A stretch of 25,280 nucleotides of DNA, from positions 1 to 25,280 of the forward strand of contig CAMORF010000002.1 in the NCBI GenBank assembly GCA_946623485.1, given 5' to 3'. Below are positions 1-6,581 of this stretch, piece by piece (the stretch's first letter is position 1; each line of letters starts with the position of its first letter). Source of the DNA: an uncultured Clostridia bacterium (GTDB lineage: Bacteria; Bacillota; Clostridia; Lachnospirales; Lachnospiraceae). A model generated the notes under the pieces. The model was not told the DNA's origin. It ran no database searches and worked only from the letters and a program-made list of their open reading frames with translations. A program made the position numbers and the translations under genes.

Positions 1-15
1 CCTTGACGCGTTCAT
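1..15 (-). CDS. 5' end of the next gene downstream of yhbY, cut by the window edge
   Basis: Only five codons are visible (ATG AAC GCG TCA AGG, reading M-N-A-S-R), leaving the window at its left edge. The ATG overlaps the yhbY stop codon as ATGA, the usual sign of translational coupling in one operon. In many Firmicutes yhbY is followed by nadD (nicotinate-nucleotide adenylyltransferase), so nadD is a reasonable guess from gene order. The visible residues cannot confirm it. Confidence 0.4.
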
Positions 16-335
16 TGCCCAGGCCTCCGAACGCTCTTTTTCTCCGGCGGAAGAATGATCTTCTTTTTCTCATCCTTTCCTTCCCGGTAAAGGACAAACT
101 TCCTCCCGATGACCTGCACCAGCTGTGCCCGGGTCCGCTCGGCAGCGACCTGCGCGATCTCGTGTATATCCTCCAGGCAGTTCTGGCCGATCCCGACCTT
201 CACCAGCTCCCTGGCCTTCAAAGCCTCCTCGATGGAAGCCGTGTTTTCCGGGGTAAGGGCTTCTTTTCCAATCTGTACAATCGTATCCTCTTTTGAGGCA
301 AGACTTTTCAGGAAAGCTCTTTGTTTGCTTGTCAT
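12..335 (-). CDS. yhbY: YhbY family RNA-binding protein (CRM domain)
   Basis: This 107-residue protein is a single CRM (YhbY/CRS1) domain. It opens with M-T-S-K-Q-R-A-F-L-K, carries the IGKEALTPE segment and ends in a lysine-rich tail. The family binds pre-50S ribosomal particles and is thought to assist large-subunit assembly. I chose the ATG at 335 because GGAGG lies five bases upstream; the open frame continues to 368 but that extension has no ribosome binding site. It lies 35 bases after recJ on the same strand and overlaps the next gene by ATGA, so it is probably co-transcribed with both. Length and composition are normal for the family. Confidence 0.93.
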   Translation of the reverse strand: MTSKQRAFLKSLASKEDTIVQIGKEALTPENTASIEEALKARELVKVGIGQNCLEDIHEIAQVAAERTRAQLVQVIGRKFVLYREGKDEKKKIILPPEKKSVRRPGQ

Positions 336-370
336 ATCATCCTCCAATTCGTACAACGAGAATAACACAG

Positions 371-2197
371 TTACTGAAAATGCGCAATCTGCAACTGCAT
401 GCTGCGTTCCCCGCGATATTCATTGATCACCGGCCTGTAAGCCAGGCTGATCCGGACAGCGCTTTCTTTGCCCATGGAAAGCAGGGCGACTTCACGCTCT
501 CCCCATTTCTCTTTCAAATACGCAAAGAACGCAGCTGCATCTCCAAAATACACCGCAGTCATGACACAGCTGCCGTCTGAAACGAGGAGCCTGACACAGT
601 TCTGGTTTTTGCCGAGGATCCGGGCTCTCAAAATCCGGACCTTGCTGCACCCGAAGAGCGGGGCCGGGTTCCCCGGGCCATAGGGCTCCAGGCACGCAAG
701 CTCATCGATCAGCCCCTCGGACAGATAGGAGAATGGGATCACTGCATCCAGGAGAACCTTTTGTGCCAGGTCCTCCTCCTGAAGCATGCATGCTTCATTG
801 ATCCTGTACCGAAGCTCCTCCAGCCGCTCTCTTTCGATCGTCACTCCGGCTGCCATGGCATGCCCGCCAAACTTCAGAAACATGCCGGACAGGGCAGACA
901 GCTCATCATGCATATTGTAGGATTCGATAGACCTCCCGCTTCCTTTCAGATGTCCGGGATCCTGGGTGTCAGTGAAAATAATCACTGGCCTGTGATACGT
1001 TTCCTTGACCTTGGATGCGATGATACCGGCAACCGATTCGTGGATGCCCTTCAGGTATACAATCAATACCCTGTCCTGGATCAGGCTGCTGGTTTCTATC
1101 ATTTCAAAAGCAGCGCTCTTCCCGTCTTCTGTCATCTGCTTTCTCTTCTCATTCAGGGCGGATAACTGCTCTGCCATCCGCTCCGCCGAAGACAGATCCT
1201 TCTCCAATAAAAGATCCACGGCCTGGCGGGCTGTCTTCAGCCTTCCCGAAGCATTCAGGCAGGGACCAATCACAAACCCGACATGGACGGTTGTAAGTGC
1301 CTTACCCTCCAGGCCGCAGGCCCGGATCAGGGCACGCATGCCCGGATGCCGCGTTTTGGAAAGAAGTGAAAGCCCCTCCCTGACCAGGATACGGTTTTCC
1401 AGGGAAAGGTTCATCACATCTGTGACTGTTGCCGCAGCGGCAAATGGCAGGTTTTCCATCGCAACAGGGCACTCCGTGACCGGAACAAGAGGCAGGCTGC
1501 CGGACGCCGGCCCGGGCGCATGGGACATATACCGCATTTCATACAGGTACATCAGCTTCCAGGCAACGCCTGCCCCGCACAGATCCTGATTCGGGTATCC
1601 GCATCCCGGCTTCTTCGGATCTACCACCGCGTCCGCATCCGGGATCGTGTACTGTTTTTCCCCATCTTTTCCGACCGTATAGTTTGCTTCATGATGATCG
1701 GTAATGATCAGCACCATGCCAAGCTGCCTTGCCCGGGAAGCCTCCCGGGTCTGGGTGATGCCATTGTCGCAGGTAATGATCAGCCCGATATCATCCTGAT
1801 CCGCCTCCTCCACCATCCGCAGACTCATGCCAAAGCCGTCAATGACACGGTCCGGAATCGCATAGCTTACACTGGCACCGGCTGCTTCCAGAGTATGGTA
1901 AAGAATATAGGTGGATAAAATCCCATCGGCATCATAGTCTCCGAAGATCCTGATCTTCTTTTTCTCCTGTATGGCACGGTGAAGGAGCGAAACAGCCTCG
2001 GATGCCTGGTCCATCTTCCGTGGATCTTCAAGATCCTCCAGTGTACCATGGAGGAACCGACGGATGCTGCCCTCTTCGTTGATGCCGCGGTTCAGGAGCA
2101 CCCGGGCAGTCAAAGGATCGATCCCGAACTGACTGGCAATCTTCCCGTCTCCGCCCCTGACCATCTGGCTCCATCTTTGTTTCACCCGAAAAGCCAT
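371..2197 (-). CDS. recJ: Single-stranded-DNA-specific exonuclease RecJ
   Basis: This 608-residue DHH-superfamily 5'-to-3' exonuclease acts on single-stranded DNA in RecF-pathway recombination and repair. DHH motifs are visible: DYDADG at residues 87-92, CDNG near 143-146 and DHH at 167-169. The DHHA1 region follows, with GSGRS and the glycine-rich segment FGGHAMAAG, and then a C-terminal OB-like region. Its length is close to E. coli RecJ (about 577) and shorter than the B. subtilis protein, which has an extra C-terminal domain. The ATG start has AAGGAG seven bases upstream. A terminator hairpin separates it from secDF upstream, and yhbY follows 35 bases downstream. Confidence 0.95.
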   Translation of the reverse strand: MAFRVKQRWSQMVRGGDGKIASQFGIDPLTARVLLNRGINEEGSIRRFLHGTLEDLEDPRKMDQASEAVSLLHRAIQEKKKIRIFGDYDADGILSTYILYHTLEAAGASVSYAIPDRVIDGFGMSLRMVEEADQDDIGLIITCDNGITQTREASRARQLGMVLIITDHHEANYTVGKDGEKQYTIPDADAVVDPKKPGCGYPNQDLCGAGVAWKLMYLYEMRYMSHAPGPASGSLPLVPVTECPVAMENLPFAAAATVTDVMNLSLENRILVREGLSLLSKTRHPGMRALIRACGLEGKALTTVHVGFVIGPCLNASGRLKTARQAVDLLLEKDLSSAERMAEQLSALNEKRKQMTEDGKSAAFEMIETSSLIQDRVLIVYLKGIHESVAGIIASKVKETYHRPVIIFTDTQDPGHLKGSGRSIESYNMHDELSALSGMFLKFGGHAMAAGVTIERERLEELRYRINEACMLQEEDLAQKVLLDAVIPFSYLSEGLIDELACLEPYGPGNPAPLFGCSKVRILRARILGKNQNCVRLLVSDGSCVMTAVYFGDAAAFFAYLKEKWGEREVALLSMGKESAVRISLAYRPVINEYRGERSMQLQIAHFQ

Positions 2198-2211
2198 GCA
2201 AAACTCCTTTC

Positions 2212-2249
2212 AAAAAAAGACCGCCGGAACAGATACCGGCAGTCTTTTT
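2212..2249 (-). terminator. Rho-independent terminator after secDF, just before recJ
   Basis: The inverted repeat has a GC core (GCCGG at 2223-2227 against CCGGC at 2236-2240). The stem extends outward by AAAAAGAC against GTCTTTTT, with one C/A mismatch. In the minus-strand transcript the hairpin is followed by a run of seven U (2218-2212), so it terminates secDF transcription. The A/T arms make it potentially bidirectional. The recJ ribosome binding site begins right after the U-run, so recJ expression may depend partly on readthrough; I did not find a clear separate recJ promoter. Confidence 0.85.
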
Positions 2250-2266
2250 CCATGAGAAGGTCACGA

Positions 2267-4519
2267 TTATTTCACGCTCTTCTTTTTCCTTTTCTTACTG
2301 GCAGTGATCTTCTGCGCAGCCTTCGCGTCAGCGGCAGCCTTCTCGGCAGCAGCCTCCTTCTTATCCTTCGCAAGGCGCAGCACATACCAGATCGGACCGG
2401 TCAGGCAGACGGAAGAAAACGCGCCTGCCAGGATGCCTACCATCAGCGGCAGGGCAAATTCACGAATCGAGGGAACACCTACCACATACAGGCAGGCAAT
2501 CGTCGCGAATGTCGTCAGCGAGGTGTAGATCGAACGTGTCATGGTAGAGGTAATGCTCATGTCCACCAGGTCTTCCAGAGAGTTGAAGCTCTTGCGTTCC
2601 TTGAGGTTCTCACGGACACGGTCAAAGATGACGATCGTAGCATTGATGGAGTAACCAACGATGGTCAGCATCGCAGCGATAAAGGTGTTGCCGACGGAAA
2701 TCCGGATAATCGCATAAGAAGCAAATACCAGAAGCACGTCGTGTATCAGTGCCATAACCGCCGCGGAAGCGAAGCGGATATCCGCGAAACGGAACCAGAT
2801 ATAAACCAGCATGCAGATGACTGCAATGATGACTGCAATGACTGCATCCCTTCTCATCTCGTTGGAGATGGTCGAGCTGATGGTTTCAAAGTTGATGGAG
2901 AGTGCTTCGTTACCCTCATTATCCGTATAGGTTGCGATCGGGAATTCAGCGTTCAGCGCTTCCGTCAGCTCCTGTCTCTCCTCAACGCTCAGCTGCCTGG
3001 TTTTGAAGACGATCTCATTGGAGCCGGACACCTTCTGGGACTGGATCTCGGCGCTGTCAATCACACCCTGGATGACAGGCTTGATCTTGCTGTCGATGTC
3101 ATCGATCTCGTAGTTGTCCTCAAACGTGACATCCGTAGAAGTACCGCCTCTGAACTCCATCGAAAGATTCAGCGCGCCGTTTCCGTTTGCGTTGTTGATC
3201 AGGCAGAATACAGGACCGGAAATCATGCACACGATGGCGATCACGAAGAACACCTTCCGCTTCGCGATCATATGCAGCCGGTTGAACTTCAGCGCCTTGC
3301 CGAAATACTTTTCATCTGACATGCCAAAAGCGTAGCAGGCATTTACAAGCAGCCTGGAGATAACCAGTGCCGTAAACATGGAAAGAACGATACCAAGCGC
3401 CAGAGACTGGGCAAAGCCCTTGACCGAACCGGTTGCCATCAGGTTCAGGACAAAGCAGGCAATCAGCGTTGTGACATTACCGTCAATGATGGCCGAAAGA
3501 GCCTTCTTAAAGCCGATATCGATGGCAGAACGGACTGACTTCCCGCTGGCGATCTCTTCACGGATTCGGGCATAGATAATGACGTTTGCGTCCACGGCCA
3601 TACCGATGGACAGAATGACACCGGCAATACCGGGAAGCGTCAGGGTCATGTCAAAGGCATTGATCGCGACAAGATCAAGGGCCGCGTACAGCACAAGGGC
3701 AAACCCGGCAATGATTCCGGGGATCTTATACGCAATGATCATGATCACGATTACGATGAGAAGGCCGATGATGCCGCCGATCAGAGAGGTGCTCAATGCC
3801 CTCTGTCCAAGCTGGGCGCCGACCACATTGGAACGGATCTCTTCCAGTTCCAGGGACAGCGAACCAATCCGGATGTAGGAAGCAAGCTCCTGGGCGGATT
3901 CGATGGTAAATGATCCTGAAATCACGCATTTCCCATCGGTAATCGCTTCATTTACCCGGGGAGCGCTGACCGTCTCTCCGTCATAGACGATTGAGATGGT
4001 TTTTCCCACGTTTTCACGGGTAGCCTTGGCAAAGGCTTCGGAACCTTCCTTATCAAATTCCAGCTGGACAACATATTCCGTGTTGTTCATGTTGTCTCTC
4101 TGGGACGCAGCCTCAGCAGATGTGACATGGGTACCATCCAGGATGACCGTGCCATCGGCAAGCTGGAACTGCAGGGAACCAGGCTTCCCAAGGTCTTCCA
4201 GAATTTCATCCGCGTTTGACACACCGGGGATCTCGATATTGATCCGGTTGCTTCCTTCCTGATAGACAGAAGCTTCTGTAGAATAACCATCGACACGCTG
4301 CTGCAGCTTATAGACGGTATCAGACATGTCTTCCGCGGAAGGATTCGCTTCCACAGCCTGATAGGTAATGGAAACACCACCTTCGAGGTCAAGTCCGAGC
4401 TTAATGTTTCTTGCCGCGCCTGTTCCGGACGGACCCCATCCGACAGATGCTGTAATAATCAGCAGCACAAGCACGCATGCTATCACCGCCAGGATAATCC
4501 CGGCATTTCTCTTTTTCAT
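2267..4519 (-). CDS. secDF: Fused protein translocase subunit SecDF
   Basis: This 750-residue membrane protein fuses SecD and SecF, the proton-driven RND-like motor that helps pull exported proteins through SecYEG. An N-terminal membrane segment (residues about 7-26) is followed by the SecD signature LGLDLEGGVS and a large periplasm-side P1-type domain. Next comes a bundle of membrane helices containing GIAGVILSIGMAVDANVIIYARIREE. A second half starts with another membrane anchor and the SecF signature FRGGTSTDV, and ends with TIVGYSINATIVIFDRVREN. The C-terminus is a lysine/alanine-rich cytoplasmic tail. I chose the ATG at 4519 (MKKRNAG) with AGAGGA upstream; the longer open frame to 4633 lacks membrane or family features. 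It lies downstream of the SCIFF genes on the same strand and may be read through from them. Confidence 0.95.
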   Translation of the reverse strand: MKKRNAGIILAVIACVLVLLIITASVGWGPSGTGAARNIKLGLDLEGGVSITYQAVEANPSAEDMSDTVYKLQQRVDGYSTEASVYQEGSNRINIEIPGVSNADEILEDLGKPGSLQFQLADGTVILDGTHVTSAEAASQRDNMNNTEYVVQLEFDKEGSEAFAKATRENVGKTISIVYDGETVSAPRVNEAITDGKCVISGSFTIESAQELASYIRIGSLSLELEEIRSNVVGAQLGQRALSTSLIGGIIGLLIVIVIMIIAYKIPGIIAGFALVLYAALDLVAINAFDMTLTLPGIAGVILSIGMAVDANVIIYARIREEIASGKSVRSAIDIGFKKALSAIIDGNVTTLIACFVLNLMATGSVKGFAQSLALGIVLSMFTALVISRLLVNACYAFGMSDEKYFGKALKFNRLHMIAKRKVFFVIAIVCMISGPVFCLINNANGNGALNLSMEFRGGTSTDVTFEDNYEIDDIDSKIKPVIQGVIDSAEIQSQKVSGSNEIVFKTRQLSVEERQELTEALNAEFPIATYTDNEGNEALSINFETISSTISNEMRRDAVIAVIIAVICMLVYIWFRFADIRFASAAVMALIHDVLLVFASYAIIRISVGNTFIAAMLTIVGYSINATIVIFDRVRENLKERKSFNSLEDLVDMSITSTMTRSIYTSLTTFATIACLYVVGVPSIREFALPLMVGILAGAFSSVCLTGPIWYVLRLAKDKKEAAAEKAAADAKAAQKITASKKRKKKSVK

Positions 4520-4740
4520 TGGTCTGTTCCTCTTTTCTAAGCCAACCAATCTGCATCCTGATCCGTCTGAAACCGTTCTTTTCAATCGTAACGATTCACC
4601 ACCCCATTGCTCAGAACGCAACAGGTTCCTCACTGGATGCTGGATCGTTCCTCATCTGCACATTTGAACGGGCATTCTGAATCCCGGATTGACAACAGTT
4701 ACATGATATCTGTAATCATTCAGCACATCTGCTGAAATAG
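4520..4740. other. scfB-secDF intergenic region (221 bases)
   Basis: This spacer holds a small perfect inverted repeat just after the scfB stop: TTCAGCA at 4719-4725 and TGCTGAA at 4730-4736, with a four-base loop. In the minus-strand transcript it is not followed by a U-run, so it is at best a weak terminator. A TATCAT hexamer is present a short way downstream, but no convincing -35 box accompanies it. I see no clear secDF promoter and no small gene. Readthrough from scfB into secDF is therefore possible. Confidence 0.4.
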
Positions 4741-6117
4741 TTACCCTTCCCCAGAGGCAAGCGCTGCTTTGATCATCAGCGCGCATTCCACTCGTTTCCG
4801 CTCCAGCTCGCAGCCGATTTCATAGACGCTGTCTATGCGTCCATGGAAATTGTAGGAATTCGCCGCGCATCCGCCGCTGCAGTAATAACGTGCAAAGCAT
4901 TCCGCGCATTCCTTCTTGGCGTAGACATTACATGTCTTAAAGGTTCCCACAAGATCCTGCCGTGTCACGCCCGCTTCTACATTGCCGAGCAGGAACGCCT
5001 CATTCCCGACAAACTGATGGCAGGGATACAGATCCCCCCATGGCGTTACAGCCAGATATTCCGTACCGCTCCCGCAGCCGCTGAGCCTCTTATAGACGCA
5101 AGGACCTCCGCTCAGATCGATCATGAAGTGGAAAAAGGTAAATCCTCTTCCCTCCTTTCCCCGCCGGATCATCTCCCGGGCAAGCAGGTCATACTGATCC
5201 TTGATGGGATCAAGGTCTTCCGGCCGGATCGCATAAGGCGCGTCAGCCGGCGCGACAACCGGCTCCATGGAAAGCTGGTCGAATCCAAGATCCGCAAAAT
5301 GCAGGACATCCTGCGCGAAATCAAGATTATAATGGGTAAATGTCCCGCGGATGTAATACTGCTTTCCCAGGGCTTTGCGCCGCCGGGCAAATTCCTGGAA
5401 CTTCGGCACGATCAGGTCATAACTGCCCTTGCCATTGCGCGTCGGGCGCATCCGGTCATGTACCTGTTTTCTTCCATCCAGGCTCAGGACAACATTATCC
5501 ATCTCCTGGTTGCAGAAATCCATGACCGCTTCGTTCAATAAAACTCCGTTTGTCGTCAGCGTAAAACGGAAATGCTTGTCATGCTTCTTCTCCAGCTCCC
5601 GCCCGTATGCCGTCAGCTTCCTGACGACATCAAAATTCATCAGCGGCTCGCCGCCAAAAAAATCGACCTCCAGATTTCTCCTGTGCCCGGAATTTGCGAC
5701 CAGGAAGTCAAGGGCTTTCCTTCCCGTCTCTTCGCTCATCAGGGCACGTCTGCCATGATATTCTCCCTCCCCGGCAAAACAGTACTGACAGGCAAGATTG
5801 CAGTCATGGGCAATATGAAGGCAGAGCGCTTTTACGACGGTGGGACGGTTTTTAAAGTCCAGAACCGGGCCGCGGTAAACATCCTGCGCAAACAGCTGCC
5901 CTTCTTTTTCCAGGAAGCGGATTTCCTCCAGTGCCTCTTCCACCTCCTGCTGTGGATACCGGCCGCCAAGTGCGTTCATGATCTCCTGCGCGGAAGCAGT
6001 TCTTCTTTCCTTCAGGAATCCGATGACCTCATATACCAGGTCATCCACAACATGTACGCTGCCGCTGTCTACGTCAAGGACTATATTGTAACCATTATTA
6101 CGATACTGGTGTACCAA
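4741..6117 (-). CDS. scfB: SCIFF peptide radical SAM/SPASM thioether maturase
   Basis: This 458-residue radical SAM peptide-modifying enzyme forms Cys-to-side-chain thioether links in the SCIFF precursor encoded next to it (ranthipeptide class). Residues 1 to about 85 form the peptide-recognition (RRE-like) region. The radical SAM CxxxCxxC cluster is C106, C110 and C113, followed by FFGGEPL. The C-terminal SPASM region has many cysteines (segments SGCGSGTEY, LYPCHQF, KECAECFARYYCSGGCA and IGCELE), consistent with auxiliary iron-sulfur clusters. I chose the TTG at 6117, giving M-V-H-Q-Y-R-N-N-G-Y, because GGAGG lies five bases upstream and SCIFF maturases typically begin this way. The open frame extends four codons further, but that puts the Shine-Dalgarno inside the gene. 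It is likely co-transcribed with scfA, 212 bases upstream. Confidence 0.95.
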   Translation of the reverse strand: MVHQYRNNGYNIVLDVDSGSVHVVDDLVYEVIGFLKERRTASAQEIMNALGGRYPQQEVEEALEEIRFLEKEGQLFAQDVYRGPVLDFKNRPTVVKALCLHIAHDCNLACQYCFAGEGEYHGRRALMSEETGRKALDFLVANSGHRRNLEVDFFGGEPLMNFDVVRKLTAYGRELEKKHDKHFRFTLTTNGVLLNEAVMDFCNQEMDNVVLSLDGRKQVHDRMRPTRNGKGSYDLIVPKFQEFARRRKALGKQYYIRGTFTHYNLDFAQDVLHFADLGFDQLSMEPVVAPADAPYAIRPEDLDPIKDQYDLLAREMIRRGKEGRGFTFFHFMIDLSGGPCVYKRLSGCGSGTEYLAVTPWGDLYPCHQFVGNEAFLLGNVEAGVTRQDLVGTFKTCNVYAKKECAECFARYYCSGGCAANSYNFHGRIDSVYEIGCELERKRVECALMIKAALASGEG

Positions 6118-6151
6118 AGAAACCTCCAAAGTTCCGATTCAGTTCCATAGA

Positions 6152-6186
6152 ACAGGCTGCCGCAGGTGCTATCTGCGACAGCCTGT
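6152..6186 (-). terminator. Hairpin between scfA and scfB, possible attenuator
   Basis: The arms ACAGGCTG (6152-6159) and CAGCCTGT (6179-6186) are perfectly complementary. After one C/A mismatch, CGCAG (6161-6165) pairs with CTGCG (6173-6177), leaving a seven-base loop. In the minus-strand transcript the stem is followed by UUCUAUGG, a weak U-rich tract, 35 bases before the scfB start. I infer partial termination or mRNA protection that would let the small precursor be made in excess over its enzyme. The structure is seen directly; the role is not shown. Confidence 0.55.
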
Positions 6187-6235
6187 CAATTCCTTCTTTG
6201 TGTATCAGCTGTTTCTATCGTCCCGGGTGTAAGAA

Positions 6236-6293
6236 TCTGTCACACAGCTCCTAAGGTTCTGTCACACAGCTCCGAAACCCTGGAATCTGTCAC
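6236..6293. repeat. Short direct repeats in the scfA-scfB spacer
   Basis: A 16-base unit (minus-strand GGAGCTGTGTGACAGA) occurs exactly twice, at plus positions 6236-6251 and 6258-6273. A third, partial copy of its GTGACAGA end lies at 6286-6293. The last copy also forms the arm of an inverted repeat with CGTGAC at 6312-6317, just after the scfA stop. Any of the three GTGAC copies could in principle pair with that upstream GTCAC. No function is known to me. Confidence 0.7.
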
Positions 6294-6329
6294 GATACCA
6301 TCCTAAAACACCGTGACGTTTCCTCATCA

Positions 6330-6473
6330 TTACCGATTCTTCTCACAGGTCTGGTTTCCGACCGTGCAGCTGGTCTTGCATGCGGACTGGCAGGATGTCT
6401 GGCACTCGCCGCATCCGCCCTTCTTTACGCTTTCCTGAAGGGATCTGGTGTTCAGAGTCTTAATGTGCTTCAT
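6330..6473 (-). CDS. scfA: SCIFF ranthipeptide precursor (six cysteines in forty-five residues)
   Basis: This 47-residue ribosomal peptide precursor is the substrate of the adjacent radical SAM enzyme. It begins M-K-H-I-K-T-L-N-T and has six cysteines, all in the C-terminal half: C21, C24, C28, C32, C36 and C43. The core is rich in Thr, Ser and Gln. Its N-terminal part (about residues 1-20) would be the leader bound by the maturase. C32 and T37 stand where a Cys-Thr thioether has been reported, as I recall, for a characterised SCIFF peptide. A strong Shine-Dalgarno (AAGGAGG, plus 6481-6487) precedes the ATG, and a consensus-like promoter lies about 65-95 bases upstream. SCIFF peptides are nearly universal in Clostridia; their biological role is not settled. 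No protease or dedicated transporter gene lies beside it here. Confidence 0.95.
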   Translation of the reverse strand: MKHIKTLNTRSLQESVKKGGCGECQTSCQSACKTSCTVGNQTCEKNR

Positions 6474-6539
6474 CGCTGAGGCCTCCTTCATGTTCTATTC
6501 TTGATCTAAAAACACTGTGAATCCAATCTTTTCCACGGC

Positions 6540-6568
6540 ATTATATCATAGTGTCGTTATGATGAAAA
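6540..6568 (-). promoter_or_regulatory. Sigma-70-type promoter for scfA
   Basis: On the minus strand a perfect TATAAT (plus 6540-6545) lies 17 bases downstream of TTTTCA (plus 6563-6568), which matches TTGACA at four of six positions. Transcription would start near 6533, giving a leader of about 60 bases before scfA. It sits just after the EF-G-like gene, showing that scfA-scfB can be expressed as their own unit. Confidence 0.75.
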
Positions 6569-6581
6569 GTTTTTTTTGGAA

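Noticed and set aside
1979..3319. 446-codon plus-strand open frame opposite recJ/secDF
   Set aside because: It lies antisense to well-supported recJ and secDF across their boundary, has no recognisable domain or ribosome binding site, and its composition is that of a shadow frame in GC-rich coding DNA.
6236..6293. Direct repeats near scfA considered as a CRISPR array
   Set aside because: Units are only 16 bases, spaced 22 and 28 bases apart with 6-12 base intervals, the third is partial, and no cas gene is present.
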